Positions 46,841-58,579 are shown, numbered from the stretch's first letter. The stretch is 64,000 nucleotides of DNA from Gloeomargarita sp. SKYB120 (GCA_025062155.1 JANXAM010000001.1:62001-126000); one strand, 5' to 3'. The notes: a model not told the origin generated them from the letters alone. Translations and numbers: made by a program.

Positions 46841-48166
46841 GTGTCTCAATTCCATTACCGACGGCGACATTTTTTATTCACTGCCGCAGGAGTGACGGGG
46901 GCGTTTTTGCTGAAAGGCTGTGGTCCCCAAGTCCAAGAAACCGCTCAGCCAACACCGGCTGCTGAACCTGGCGTTGCGCCGGAGGTCACCACGATTCGTT
47001 TGGGCTTTCTCCCCATCGTGGAATCTGCGCCCCTGATCATCGCCAAGGAAAAAGGCTTTTTTGCGAAATACGGGATGCCAGGGGTGGAAGTGGTCAAGCA
47101 GGCCAGTTGGGCATCGGCGCGGGACAATGTGGTGATTGGCTCTGCCGCCGGCGGGATTGACGGGGGGATGTGGCAACTCCCCATGCCGCATCTGATTACG
47201 GAAGGGGTGATCACCAACGGCCAAAAGGTTCCCATGTACGTGCTGGCTCAGTTGATTACCCAGGGGAATGGCATTGCCATTGCCGGCGCGCACCAGGGGA
47301 AGGGGTTGCACCTGCGCATCCAAAACCCGGATTACATCAAGGGGTTTAGCCGCACCAATGGGCGCAAGTTCCGAGCGGCCTTTACGTTCCCCGGCGGCAA
47401 TCAGGAGCTATGGATTCGCTACTGGCTGGCGGCCAACGGCATTGACCCGGATAAAGACATCGAGTTGTTGACGGTGCCACCTGCTGAGACGGTGCAGGGG
47501 ATGCGCACGGGCACGATGGATGCTTTCAGCACTGGCGACCCGTGGCCCTTCCGCATCGTGAATGAGGGGATTGGGTTTTTAGGGGCATTGACGGCGCAGA
47601 TGTGGCCGGCCCACCCTGAAGAGTACCTGGCGATTCGCGCCGATTGGGTGGACAAACATCCCAAAGCGACCCTGGCGCTGTTGCAGGCAGTGATGGCGGC
47701 TCAGCAATGGTGCGATGACCCGGCGAATCGGAAGGAATTAGCGACTATCCTGGCGGGACGGAATTACTTCAACGTGCCGGTGGCGGTTCTAGAGCCCCCC
47801 TTCCAGGGCAAGTACACGCTAGGGGACGGGCAACCGGAGGTCAACGATTTCCAAATGGGACCCCTGTACTGGCAAGACCGCCAGGGCAACGTGTCCTATC
47901 CCTACAAGAGCCATGAGTTGTGGTTTTTAACGGAAACCATGCGCTGGGGATTGCACAACCGCTTCATCAAAGACATGGACCAGGCGAAAAAACTGGTGGA
48001 CCGGGTCAACCGCGCCGACCTGTGGCTCGAGGCGGCCAAGTTGAGCGGGATAGCGCAAGTGCCGACGGGTCCCTCCCGCGGCAAAGAAACCTTCTTCGAT
48101 GGGGTGACCTTTGACCCGGACAATCCCCAGCAGTATCTGGCCCAACTGCAAATCAAACGCGCGTAA
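46841..48166 (+). CDS. cmpA: Bicarbonate-binding lipoprotein CmpA, copy 2
   Basis: The 441-residue protein is very similar to copy 1 across the binding domain ([20 protein letters not shown] and [16 protein letters not shown]). The leader differs: [20 protein letters not shown] runs into G-C at C27, a lipobox like that of Synechocystis CmpA, so this copy should be membrane-tethered. The GTG at 46841 sits behind GAGGAGG; the upstream frame from 46679 lacks this. It is followed by cmpB after 13 bases. Confidence 0.9.
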   Translation: MSQFHYRRRHFLFTAAGVTGAFLLKGCGPQVQETAQPTPAAEPGVAPEVTTIRLGFLPIVESAPLIIAKEKGFFAKYGMPGVEVVKQASWASARDNVVIGSAAGGIDGGMWQLPMPHLITEGVITNGQKVPMYVLAQLITQGNGIAIAGAHQGKGLHLRIQNPDYIKGFSRTNGRKFRAAFTFPGGNQELWIRYWLAANGIDPDKDIELLTVPPAETVQGMRTGTMDAFSTGDPWPFRIVNEGIGFLGALTAQMWPAHPEEYLAIRADWVDKHPKATLALLQAVMAAQQWCDDPANRKELATILAGRNYFNVPVAVLEPPFQGKYTLGDGQPEVNDFQMGPLYWQDRQGNVSYPYKSHELWFLTETMRWGLHNRFIKDMDQAKKLVDRVNRADLWLEAAKLSGIAQVPTGPSRGKETFFDGVTFDPDNPQQYLAQLQIKRA

Positions 48167-48179
48167 AGGAGGTGCAACG

Positions 48180-49010
48180 ATGGTTACGGCTCCCAGTCCC
48201 CGCTTTCGTCCCATCCCCTGGCAAGAGTGGCGACAAAGGTACGCGCCGCAGGTGATACCGCCAGTAGTGGGCATTGTGGGGTTTCTGTTGGTGTGGCAGG
48301 TGCTTTCGGTCACGGGCGTCACCCGCTTGCCCGCGCCCAGCACGCTATTAACCGACGAAAACACCCGCAACTTGCTGCTCAATCCCTTTTTTGACCGGGG
48401 GGGCTTGGACAAGGGCCTGTTCTGGCAAACGATGGCGAGTCTGACGCGGGTGGCCAAAGGGTATCTGGGGGCTGCCGTGGTAGGCATCAGTTTGGGCATC
48501 TTGGTAGGCGTCAATCCCATCGTCAACCGGGCGTTGGACCCCCTGTTTCAATTCCTGCGGATGATTGCTCCCTTGGCCTGGGTGCCGATTACCTTGATTG
48601 CCTTGCCCAATGTGCAGACGGCGGCAATTTTTGTGATTTTCATTACAGCGGTGTGGCCCATCTTGATTAACACGGCGGTGGGGGTACAACAAATTCCCCA
48701 GGATTACAAAAACGTGGCGATGGTGCTCCAGATTTCCCCCCGCAAGTATTTCTTCAAAATCCTGCTCCCAGCGGCGTTGCCCTATATCTTTACGGGGTTG
48801 CGGATTGCCATTGGGCTGGCGTGGTTGGCCATTATTGCGGCGGAAATCGTGATGTCGGGGGTGGTGGGCATCGGCTTTTTCATCTGGGACGCCTACCAGC
48901 AGAACTACGTGAGCGAAGTCATCCTGGCGGTGATTTACATCGGCGCTGTGGGGTTGATCCTGGACCGCCTAGTGGCCTGGGCGCAACGGTTGATTGTTCC
49001 GCAACAGTAG
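48180..49010 (+). CDS. cmpB: Bicarbonate ABC transporter permease CmpB
   Basis: The 276-residue permease of the BCT1/nitrate-type family has about six hydrophobic segments and the EAA loop QDYKNVAMVLQISPRKYFFK. It forms the membrane channel between CmpA and the CmpC/CmpD ATPases. AGGAGGTG lies six bases before the ATG at 48180. It follows cmpA copy 2 and precedes cmpC by nine bases. Confidence 0.92.
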   Translation: MVTAPSPRFRPIPWQEWRQRYAPQVIPPVVGIVGFLLVWQVLSVTGVTRLPAPSTLLTDENTRNLLLNPFFDRGGLDKGLFWQTMASLTRVAKGYLGAAVVGISLGILVGVNPIVNRALDPLFQFLRMIAPLAWVPITLIALPNVQTAAIFVIFITAVWPILINTAVGVQQIPQDYKNVAMVLQISPRKYFFKILLPAALPYIFTGLRIAIGLAWLAIIAAEIVMSGVVGIGFFIWDAYQQNYVSEVILAVIYIGAVGLILDRLVAWAQRLIVPQQ

Positions 49011-49019
49011 GAGGCTCGT

Positions 49020-51020
49020 ATGACGGTGTTGGTGGCGGTGGAGCAGGTGGAAAAACGCTTTCCCTTAGGTGGCGGCAACTTCTACCTGGCGTTGCAGGAC
49101 ATTAACTTGGAAATTCGGCAAGGGGAGTTTGTCTCTTTCATCGGGCACTCGGGGTGCGGCAAATCCACGCTGCTGAATTTGATTGCCGGTTTAGACCGCC
49201 CGACGCAGGGGCAAGTGTGGGTGGGAGGCCAGCCGGTGCAACGCCCCGGACCCGACCGGATGGTGGTGTTTCAGAACTATTCCCTGCTGCCGTGGTTGAC
49301 GGTGTGGGAGAACGTGTCGCTGGCGGTGGAGGAGGTGCTGGGGCATCTGTCGCCGGCAGAACGTCGCCAAGTGGTCCAGCGGCATTTGGATTTGGTGGGC
49401 TTGACGGCGGCCAAGCATAAGTACCCGGCGCAACTGTCGGGGGGCATGAAACAACGGGTGGCGATTGCCCGCGCCCTAGCGATCCGCCCGGAAGTGCTGC
49501 TGCTGGATGAACCCTTTGGGGCCTTGGACGCTTTGACGCGGGGGCATTTGCAAGAGCAGTTGTTGCGGATTTGCGAGGAACACCAGGTGACGACGGTGAT
49601 GGTCACCCACGATGTGGACGAGGCGGTGTTTCTCTCGGACCGGATTGTGATGCTCACCAACGGCCCCGGCGCCCAGATTGGCCAGATTTTGACCGTGGAT
49701 ATTCCCCGGCCCCGGCGGCGCATGGAGGTGGTCAAGCACCCCAGTTATTACAGCCTGCGCAGCGAGGTGATTTACTTTCTCAACCAGCAAAAACGCATCA
49801 AAAATATGCGCACCCGCTCCGCCAAGGCAATTGCCCGGCATGGCTTGGAAAAAGTGAACTTGGAGATTGGGTTTGTACCGCTCACGGCCTGTGCGCCCCT
49901 GGCAGTAGCGAAAGAAAAAGGGCTGTTCGCCAAGCATGGTTTGGATGAGGTGCATCTGGTGCGCGAGACCAGTTGGCGTGGCATTGTGGATGGCTTGGTG
50001 GGGGGGTATCTGGATGCGGCCCAAACGCCGGCGGGTTTGCCCGTGTGGCTGACGCTGGGGGGTTATCAAGACCGCCCGCTGCCGGTGGTCACCAGCCTGA
50101 CCATGACCCGCAATGGCAATGCCATTACGCTCGCCCGGCGCTTCTACGAGCAGGGGATTCACACAGCGGCCCACCTGCGGGCGTATCTCCACGAGCAAAC
50201 CACGCCTCCCACCTTCGGCATGGTGCATCCGGCTTCAATGCATAACCTCCTGTTGCGCTACTGGCTGGCGGCGGCGGGGATTGACCCGGACCGGGATGTA
50301 CGCTTGCGCACGATTCCCCCGGCTCAAATGGTGGCGGATTTGCAGGCGGGCACGATTGACGGCTACTGCGTAGGGGAACCCTGGAATCTGCGGGCGGCGT
50401 TAGAGGGCATTGGGTTTACGGTGGCGACCGACCAGGAACTCTGGTTAGACCATCCGGGCAAGGTCCTGGGGGTGCGCGAGGACTGGGCCATGCGTTACCC
50501 CAATACCCATATCGCCCTAGTCAAGGCCCTCCTCGAAGCCTGTCATTACTGCAGCCAACCGCAGCACCACGAGGAGATCCGGCACCTGCTGGCTCGCCCA
50601 GAATACCTCGGCACCGATGTGCGTTACATCCAGTTAGGGGAACCTGGGAAACTCACTTGTGAGCTTGGCCAGCCGGAGTACGCTCACCATCGGTTTTACG
50701 GCGAAGGATTGAACCGGCCCAGCCGTACCGAGCACCTGTGGATCATGACCCAGTTGGCTCGCTGGGGAGAGGTGCCGTTTCCGCGCAACTGGCTGGAAAT
50801 CCTGGAGCGGGTCTGTCGCGTGGATACCTTCACCATTGCGGCGCGGGAGGTGGGCCTGCTGGGAACGACCCCAACCAGTCGCAGCCCGATTCGCCTGTTC
50901 GACGGGAGTGAATTCACTAGCAACCAGGACCCCATTGATTACCTGAATCATCTAGCCATCAAGCGGGATTTTTCCGTGGCCGAGATTGTGCTCGAACGGC
51001 CGCAAGCAGCCCTGTCATAA
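49020..51020 (+). CDS. cmpC: Bicarbonate ABC transporter ATPase CmpC with fused CmpA-like domain
   Basis: This 666-residue protein is a fusion: an ABC ATPase (residues 1-260; Walker A GHSGCGKST, signature LSGGMKQR, Walker B VLLLDEPFGALD) and a CmpA-like solute-binding domain (about 280-666) without a leader, so on the cytoplasmic side. In the nitrate homologue NrtC that domain senses substrate and inhibits transport; the same is expected here. It is the third CmpA-type domain of the locus. Confidence 0.95.
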   Translation: MTVLVAVEQVEKRFPLGGGNFYLALQDINLEIRQGEFVSFIGHSGCGKSTLLNLIAGLDRPTQGQVWVGGQPVQRPGPDRMVVFQNYSLLPWLTVWENVSLAVEEVLGHLSPAERRQVVQRHLDLVGLTAAKHKYPAQLSGGMKQRVAIARALAIRPEVLLLDEPFGALDALTRGHLQEQLLRICEEHQVTTVMVTHDVDEAVFLSDRIVMLTNGPGAQIGQILTVDIPRPRRRMEVVKHPSYYSLRSEVIYFLNQQKRIKNMRTRSAKAIARHGLEKVNLEIGFVPLTACAPLAVAKEKGLFAKHGLDEVHLVRETSWRGIVDGLVGGYLDAAQTPAGLPVWLTLGGYQDRPLPVVTSLTMTRNGNAITLARRFYEQGIHTAAHLRAYLHEQTTPPTFGMVHPASMHNLLLRYWLAAAGIDPDRDVRLRTIPPAQMVADLQAGTIDGYCVGEPWNLRAALEGIGFTVATDQELWLDHPGKVLGVREDWAMRYPNTHIALVKALLEACHYCSQPQHHEEIRHLLARPEYLGTDVRYIQLGEPGKLTCELGQPEYAHHRFYGEGLNRPSRTEHLWIMTQLARWGEVPFPRNWLEILERVCRVDTFTIAAREVGLLGTTPTSRSPIRLFDGSEFTSNQDPIDYLNHLAIKRDFSVAEIVLERPQAALS

Positions 51021-51039
51021 TGCGTTTCAGGAGATGTCT

Positions 51040-53111
<2,072 letters not shown>

Positions 53112-53194
53112 CTAGCAGCACACGTTCTAATGTACTCTAAGATAGCCCACTGCTACTAATACCCAGCTAGAGAGAGTATGATAAGGCTGGGAGT

Positions 53195-53268
53195 GGGGCT
53201 GTAGCTCAGTAGGATAGAGCAAGCGCCTCCTAAGCGCTAGGCCGCCGGTTCAACTCCGGCCAGTCCCG
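53195..53268 (+). tRNA. tRNA-Arg (anticodon CCT)
   Basis: A 74-base cloverleaf: acceptor GGGGCTG paired with CAGTCCC (one G-T), D stem GCTC/GAGC, anticodon stem AGCGC/GCGCT with loop CTCCTAA (anticodon CCT), and T stem GCCGG/CCGGC with loop TTCAACT. CCA is not encoded. It reads AGG codons. Confidence 0.95.
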
Positions 53269-53493
53269 TTTGCCCCAACAGTGCAAATTGGTGCAAAATT
53301 GGCGTAGGAACACCCCCATCCAGCCTGCGTTATGTTTCACTCCCACAAGGAAGGCCACCTACCACTGGCAAACCTATAGCCAAGCTACGTTAACTTGCCA
53401 GATGGATAATCGGAAAACTAAGAACGGGGCTACGCCCTGCGATCCGAGAGATGACAAGCCTAGGTAACTTGGCTTGAGTTCCATCGCCAGCCG
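53269..53493. other. Intergenic region after tRNA-Arg
   Basis: Bases between the tRNA and pdxJ. A near-repeat of GTGCAAATTGG/GTGCAAAATTGG lies at about 53280-53303. I see no gene, promoter or terminator I can support. Confidence 0.4.
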
Positions 53494-54216
53494 TCATAGT
53501 TCTCCTCGCATAGCCCGTTTCATATCTTGCACTGCTTGCGTCAATCCCACAAGCACGGCGCGACTGATGATGCTGTGGCCGATGTTGAGTTCTTCCAGGC
53601 CAGGAATACAGGCCACTGGATACACATTTTGATAGGTCAACCCATGACCTGCATTCACTCGCAAGCCCAACTCCTGAGCCAGTTTGGCCCCCAAGGTCAA
53701 CCGCTGCAGTTCCTGCTGGCGTTCCATTTCCTGGTGAGCTTGCGCGTAGGGGCCAGTGTGCAGCTCAATCCAGCGAGCGCCGGTTTGCTGGGCGGCGTGA
53801 ATTTGCTCTGGCTCCGCGTCGATAAATAAACTCACAGGTATCCCCTGGTCTTGCAGCGTTGCCACGGTTTGGGTCAATTCCTTGAGGTTTCCCACCACGT
53901 CCAACCCACCCTCGGTGGTGATTTCCTCGCGCCGTTCGGGCACCAGGGTCACGTAGTCTGGGCGGACATCGAGCGCAATTGCCACCATCTCCGGCGTCGC
54001 CGCCATCTCCAGATTCAGGTGGGTTTGCACGGTCTGGCGCAGGCAACGCACGTCCCGTTCCTGGATGTGCCGCCGGTCCTCCCGCAAGTGGACGGTAATG
54101 CCATCAGCACCCCCCAATTCAGCCAACACGGCAGCGGCAACGGGGTCCGGTTCCGTCGTGCGACGCGCCTGGCGGAGTGTGGCAACATGGTCAATATTGA
54201 CACCGAGTTTGGGCAC
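53494..54216 (-). CDS. pdxJ: Pyridoxine 5'-phosphate synthase
   Basis: PdxJ joins 1-deoxyxylulose 5-phosphate and 3-amino-2-oxopropyl phosphate to give pyridoxine phosphate. The 240-residue TIM barrel has [16 protein letters not shown] at its start, [11 protein letters not shown], the catalytic-region [18 protein letters not shown], and [10 protein letters not shown]. The start is GTG at 54216. It is one base from the divergent permease GTG, an odd arrangement noted separately. Confidence 0.97.
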   Translation of the reverse strand: MPKLGVNIDHVATLRQARRTTEPDPVAAAVLAELGGADGITVHLREDRRHIQERDVRCLRQTVQTHLNLEMAATPEMVAIALDVRPDYVTLVPERREEITTEGGLDVVGNLKELTQTVATLQDQGIPVSLFIDAEPEQIHAAQQTGARWIELHTGPYAQAHQEMERQQELQRLTLGAKLAQELGLRVNAGHGLTYQNVYPVACIPGLEELNIGHSIISRAVLVGLTQAVQDMKRAMRGEL

Positions 54217-54217
54217 C

Positions 54218-55072
54218 GTGCGGGACTCCTATCCGTTTTCTGCCATTCTACCCTTCTGGCAACGTCAATCTCCCACCCAGCGGGTCTTTCTCCTAGTCGG
54301 TCTGGGGCTGGTGCTGGTTTACGGGCTGGCGGCACTGCTGGCTCCCTGGTTTGTCGGACTGGGTCTACCGGATCCCCAGGAATTCCTCAACCATGTCCCC
54401 CAACAACCGCCCAGTCCCCAGCATTGGTTTGGCACGGACCGTCAAGGATACGACGTACTCAGCCGGGTCATTTTTGGCGCGCGGGTGGCCTGGCAGGTCG
54501 TGCTTTGGGCGACCAGCTTGAGCTTGGGTATCGGGTTGCCGCTGGGGGCCTTTAGCGGCTACTGGGGCGGCAAGGTGGATAAGACCCTGCTTTTTTTAAT
54601 GGATACGCTCTACACCTTGCCGGGCTTGCTGTTGTCCCTAACGGTGGCCTTTGTGGTGGGGCGAGGGGTGCTGAATGCAGCGATTGCCCTGAGTATTGCC
54701 TATATCCCCCAGTACTACCGAGTCATTCGCAACCACACGATGAGCTTGAAAAACGAACTTTTTGTGGAGGCGGCGCGGGCGCTGGGAGCCAGTGACCTAG
54801 CCATTCTGGGGCGGCATCTGAGCCGGCATTTGGGGCGCGATTTGCCGGTGTTGGTGAGTGTCAACAGCGCTGATGCCGTCTTGACCTTGGCGGGGCTGGG
54901 GTTTCTGGGGTTAGGGTTGCCGCCGGAGACGCCGGAATGGGGACACGAGCTGGCCCAGGCCCTCGACAGTTTACCGACAGGCATCTGGTGGACGACCCTG
55001 TTTCCAGGTCTGGCGATGACAGGTCTTGTCGTCGGGTTGTCCCTAGTGAGTGAAGGGTTGGGGGAAGCCTGA
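54218..55072 (+). CDS. DppC-type ABC transporter permease, without partners
   Basis: The 284-residue protein has the DppC/OppC pattern: [21 protein letters not shown] near the first loop, the EAA loop [20 protein letters not shown], and [16 protein letters not shown]. Such permeases import peptides or nickel with a DppB partner and ATPases, none of which are near. The start is uncertain: GTG 54218 is one base from the divergent pdxJ start; an earlier start would lie in pdxJ. Confidence 0.82.
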   Translation: MRDSYPFSAILPFWQRQSPTQRVFLLVGLGLVLVYGLAALLAPWFVGLGLPDPQEFLNHVPQQPPSPQHWFGTDRQGYDVLSRVIFGARVAWQVVLWATSLSLGIGLPLGAFSGYWGGKVDKTLLFLMDTLYTLPGLLLSLTVAFVVGRGVLNAAIALSIAYIPQYYRVIRNHTMSLKNELFVEAARALGASDLAILGRHLSRHLGRDLPVLVSVNSADAVLTLAGLGFLGLGLPPETPEWGHELAQALDSLPTGIWWTTLFPGLAMTGLVVGLSLVSEGLGEA

Positions 55073-55102
55073 TACTATAAGAGAAAAAAACGGTATGGTT
55101 TC

Positions 55103-55651
55103 ATGGGGCTGGAGGACCTGCACACCGAACTCAGCCTGCTGCGGCGAGCCAACGAACTGTTGCGCCAGGAAAATGAGAATTTACGGCTGGGGCGCGATAG
55201 TTTGTTAGAGCGGCTGCGGCAATTGGAGGTGATCACAACTCCCTGTCAAAACTGCCTAGCCATGAGTGACAGTTGGCTCCTGCAGGCGTCGGGAGTCAAT
55301 TATAGCCGGTTGAAAGAATTACTCGCCCAAAAGGACTGGGAAGCAGCGGATTTGGAAACCCAGCGTTTGTTGTTAAAAATTGCCGGGCAAAAAGCGGAAG
55401 AGCGGGGTTTTTTAGATGCCACTGACATTGACCGTTTGCCCTGCATTGACCTGAAGATTATCAACAAATTGTGGAGTGTTTATTCCAACGGCAAATACGG
55501 CTATATCGTCCAGCAGCAAATCTGGTCTCAAACCCGCAGCACCGCCAACTTATGGGGCCATCCCGATTTCGACGGCTACTACCCCATGCGAGAAGGGATT
55601 GGCTATTCCCTGGCCCAGCGCATTCTCCGATGCGCCTTAGAAAGTTTTTAG
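55103..55651 (+). CDS. GUN4-domain protein with coiled-coil start
   Basis: The first 45 residues form a Leu/Glu/Arg-rich coiled coil (LHTELSLLRRANELLRQENE), followed by a CxxC (CQNC). Residues about 65-150 match GUN4: VNYSRLKELLAQKDWEAADL, PCIDLKIINKLWSVYSNGKY and GYIVQQQIW. GUN4 binds porphyrins and activates magnesium chelatase; this short protein is probably a GUN4 relative rather than the main GUN4. It lies 31 bases after the permease gene on the same strand. Confidence 0.85.
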   Translation: MGLEDLHTELSLLRRANELLRQENENLRLGRDSLLERLRQLEVITTPCQNCLAMSDSWLLQASGVNYSRLKELLAQKDWEAADLETQRLLLKIAGQKAEERGFLDATDIDRLPCIDLKIINKLWSVYSNGKYGYIVQQQIWSQTRSTANLWGHPDFDGYYPMREGIGYSLAQRILRCALESF

Positions 55652-55666
55652 ACTAAGCCCAGCTTC

Positions 55667-55693
55667 CCCAAGCGCAGGCGTGGACTTGGGTTT
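55667..55693 (+). terminator. Possible weak terminator after the GUN4-like gene
   Basis: An inverted repeat CCCAAG/CTTGGG (55667-55672, 55685-55690) is followed by TTT only. It may stop transcription but the T tract is short. Confidence 0.3.
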
Positions 55694-55890
55694 GAGGTGC
55701 AACTTTAAGGCGAACGTGACCGGAAATTATCTTGTAGGTTGCAGGGCAATTATCCCCCTGACAAACGACCGTGGCTTAGAGGGACACAAATAACGGATCG
55801 TTGGTTCTCAAAGTTTCCTGTGTCTTCCGGGGAACTTGCGATGACGGTTGGCTGTCTGTCCTAGCAGTCTAGGTGAATGATGCAACGTCT

Positions 55891-57225
55891 ATGAACATCC
55901 ATCTTCTTGTGCGTCTCGGTGGCGCGAGCGGCTTGAGCTTGCTTTTGATAACCCCCAGTTTCGCCTTTCGGGATACCCGGAACTTTTGGGCTGAAAATTG
56001 CATTCAACAATTGGCAAGCCGCAATATTATCGGCGGCTATGCAGACGGCACATTTCGCCCTGACAACCCGGTGACCCGAGCCGAATTTGCCACGATGGTT
56101 AGCCGGGCGTTCCTCACGGGTGCCGGTCGGACGAGCATGGGGTTTCGGGATGTCCCGCCGAGCTTTTGGGCCTACGATGCGATTAACCAAGCGGCCAGCG
56201 CAGGGTTCATGTCTGGCTATCCCGATGGCACCTTTCGACCCGAGCAAAACATCTCACGGGTGCAGGTGCTGGTGGCCCTCAGCAGTGGGTTAAATCTCAA
56301 CCCGACGGAAGCCCCAGACGTCACTCTGAACCGGCTGTACCGCGATGCCGATGCCATTCCCAATTACGCCCGCCCAGGCGTCGCTGCTGCGAGTGAACGG
56401 CAGTTGGTGGTCAACTACCCAGATGTCACGCTGTTGCGCCCGAATCAATGGGCAACACGGGCGGATGTGGCGGCCAGTTTGTGTCAGAGCTTGCAGCTAG
56501 CCGGCATTCCCAGTCAGTACATTGCCAACGCCACGCTAGCCACTCCAGTGCAAACCCCAGTTGCCACTCTGCCCCAGGGAACCCTCATTGTCGCTCGCCT
56601 AGGGAATCAACGAGTGATTGTGACGCCCCAGGACACGCTGCCGCTGACGCTGACTGTTGCTCAAGACGTGCGAGACAGTCGCGGTCGGGTGGTGTTGCCG
56701 GCGGGGAGTACGATTACGGGTCGGCTCCAACCGGCGGGTCAAGGGTCCCAGTTTGTCGCCCAGCAGGTCAACGTACGCGGCCAAAGCCTTCCCCTAGATG
56801 CCACCTCCGCGCCGGTGCGGCAGACGCGGGAAATCAGCGAGCGCAGTTTGCGGCCCATCTTGCCTGGTGCCCTGGTGGGCACGGCTGCCGCAGCCTTGAT
56901 TGCCGGTGTATCAGGTGACCGGCGGATCGAAGCGGGCGAAGTGCTGGCGGGTACGGTCGCAGGCGCTGCCGCCGGATTGAACTGGGGCCGGAGACCGGAA
57001 AAAGCCCTGCGGGATTTCGGCATCGGCGCAGGCATCGGCGCTGCTATCGGAGGGTTATCGGGAGACCGGCGCATCACAGCAGCCGAAGTCCTAGGCGGCG
57101 CGGTTCTGGGTTCGGTCGTGGGTGGAGCAGCAGACCGGCAGCAGGTCAGGGAGGTCATCGTTCTGGAACCCAACAGCGACCTGGTGCTTACCGTCAATCA
57201 ACCAGTCAACGTGCCGTTGCCGTAG
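55891..57225 (+). CDS. SLH-domain exported protein with glycine-zipper C terminus
   Basis: A signal peptide (about residues 1-25, LVRLGGASGLSLLLITPSFA) precedes three S-layer homology domains at about 26-205, including NIIGGYADGTFRPDNPVTRA and AGFMSGYPDGTFRPEQNISRV; the third is degenerate. SLH domains tether proteins to the cell wall. A beta-rich domain follows (about 220-315), then about 100 Gly/Ala-rich residues with two copies of SGDRRI-x-A-x-EVL-x-G, typical of glycine-zipper membrane segments. The ATG at 55891 is preferred to a GTG at 55873. The 3' end overlaps the convergent methyltransferase by 28 bases. Confidence 0.85.
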   Translation: MNIHLLVRLGGASGLSLLLITPSFAFRDTRNFWAENCIQQLASRNIIGGYADGTFRPDNPVTRAEFATMVSRAFLTGAGRTSMGFRDVPPSFWAYDAINQAASAGFMSGYPDGTFRPEQNISRVQVLVALSSGLNLNPTEAPDVTLNRLYRDADAIPNYARPGVAAASERQLVVNYPDVTLLRPNQWATRADVAASLCQSLQLAGIPSQYIANATLATPVQTPVATLPQGTLIVARLGNQRVIVTPQDTLPLTLTVAQDVRDSRGRVVLPAGSTITGRLQPAGQGSQFVAQQVNVRGQSLPLDATSAPVRQTREISERSLRPILPGALVGTAAAALIAGVSGDRRIEAGEVLAGTVAGAAAGLNWGRRPEKALRDFGIGAGIGAAIGGLSGDRRITAAEVLGGAVLGSVVGGAADRQQVREVIVLEPNSDLVLTVNQPVNVPLP

Positions 57226-58016
57226 CTTGAGGTCACTGGCTCTGGGGAATGGGTCAGCACCAGGGTGCGCGAGGGCATCACCCGCCACAAATTACAGTTG
57301 TCTCCGTAGATTGGGGGACCGGCGTGTCGAAATTCCTGGTTTAACCGTTTTTCCAGGTCTAACCACAACGCCATAAACTGGTCTTTCTGCGCAGCCGGCA
57401 GGGTTTTGTCTAGGCGTTTGAGGCATTCCAAATTGCTGTAGAAAACGGTTTGGATATGCCACCCCAGTTCCTGGAGCAGGGCGTCAATCTCAGCCTGGAC
57501 GACCCGTTGCTGAAATGGCGCGACATACCCCAGGCGGGCAAGAAGTGGGGCCAACCCATTGTGCAGGGCCACCCGGCAGGCTGGTAACCAAGTTTCTAAC
57601 CGCTGGACCTCCAGGTGGGGGCGGAAATGGCCGTCGTCGTAATTGAGATAAAAAATGCCGTGGGGTGCCAGTTGGCGTTTGGCCATCTGGAGGTAACGGC
57701 GGCGGTCGTACACATGCTCCAACACGCTGAAACTCACGATGAAGTCGGCTTGGAGGTGTATCTGTTCCAACTCCGCCCAACCCACCAGCCGGGCCGGCAA
57801 ACCCGCGAGCCGTTTTTCCGCCTGTCGCCGCCGTTGGGGATGGGGTTCAAACCCCCACCACTGGATTTGGGGATAATCCCGCAGCACGTGCGGCCAGTGA
57901 CCTCCATCGCCACAGCCGTAATCAAAAATGACGCAGGGGCGCTGGTTCCCTAGCCGCGCCAACAAGTCCTGCAAAATCCAGGATTTGGCCGCGTTTCCCC
58001 ACCAGTAGGCCGCCAT
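57198..58016 (-). CDS. SAM-dependent methyltransferase
   Basis: The 272-residue protein has a class I SAM motif (VIFDYGCGDGGHWPHVLRD), the acidic GFEPHPQRR and FSVLEHVYDRRRYL, followed by a helical C-terminal half. The DYGCGDG/SVLEHV pair resembles small-molecule or glycan-modifying methyltransferases. Substrate unknown. It is divergent from rsfS. Confidence 0.78.
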   Translation of the reverse strand: MAAYWWGNAAKSWILQDLLARLGNQRPCVIFDYGCGDGGHWPHVLRDYPQIQWWGFEPHPQRRRQAEKRLAGLPARLVGWAELEQIHLQADFIVSFSVLEHVYDRRRYLQMAKRQLAPHGIFYLNYDDGHFRPHLEVQRLETWLPACRVALHNGLAPLLARLGYVAPFQQRVVQAEIDALLQELGWHIQTVFYSNLECLKRLDKTLPAAQKDQFMALWLDLEKRLNQEFRHAGPPIYGDNCNLWRVMPSRTLVLTHSPEPVTSSYGNGTLTG

Positions 58017-58107
58017 AAAAAATAAAAAACCCTAAATTTGTCCCCCAGAGTACCACGGCCGCGACCCTGCTTCGGTAGGATCAAAGTAAGTGTGTAGCTC
58101 CGACGGG

Positions 58108-58482
58108 ATGACTCACGAGCGGTATTCAGACCCCGCCACTCAACTGGCACTGACCATTGCTCGGGCGGCAGAGGAGCGCAAAGGCCAAGATATTCTTCTC
58201 CTGCGGGTTGCTGAGGTTTCCTACCTTGCCGACTACTTTGTCCTGGTGACGGGCTATTCGCCAGCCCAAGTGCGGGCCATTGCTCGGTCCATTGAGGAAC
58301 AGGCGGCCCAGCAGTGTCACAGGCGACCCCGCCATCAAGAGGGTTCCCCCGAGGGGGGCTGGGTGTTGCAGGACTACGGCGATGTGATTGTACATATCTT
58401 TCTACCCCGCGAGCGAGCCTTCTACGACCTGGAACGCTTCTGGGCCCATGCCGAACGGCTGGCCTTCGCGCCCGTCGGTTAA
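58108..58482 (+). CDS. rsfS: Ribosome silencing factor RsfS
   Basis: RsfS binds L14 on the large subunit and blocks subunit joining in starvation. The 124-residue protein has DILLLRVAEVSYLADYFVLV, RAIARSIEEQ and WVLQDYGDVIVHIFLPRERA, all family hallmarks. The ATG at 58108 is chosen; a GTG six codons upstream is in frame. The tRNA-Ser gene begins 12 bases downstream. Confidence 0.95.
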   Translation: MTHERYSDPATQLALTIARAAEERKGQDILLLRVAEVSYLADYFVLVTGYSPAQVRAIARSIEEQAAQQCHRRPRHQEGSPEGGWVLQDYGDVIVHIFLPRERAFYDLERFWAHAERLAFAPVG

Positions 58483-58494
58483 AATAGCCCCCAG

Positions 58495-58579
58495 GGAGAG
58501 GTGGCAGAGCGGTTGATTGCACTCGACTTGAAATCGAGCGAGACGCGAGTCTCCGCGGGTTCGAATCCCGCCCTCTCCG
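58495..58579 (+). tRNA. tRNA-Ser (anticodon TGA)
   Basis: An 85-base class II tRNA: acceptor GGAGAGG/CCTCTCC, anticodon stem CTCGA/TCGAG with loop CTTGAAA (anticodon TGA), a long variable arm, and T arm CGGGT/ATCCCG with TTCGAAT. It reads UCA and, by wobble, other UCN codons. Confidence 0.95.

Noticed and set aside
49476-50228. 250-codon minus-strand open frame inside cmpC
   Set aside because: Antisense to the ABC and binding-domain coding sequence, no independent support.
53269-53493. Possible att site or integrated element beside tRNA-Arg
   Set aside because: No integrase, no repeat of the tRNA 3' end within the window and no foreign genes.
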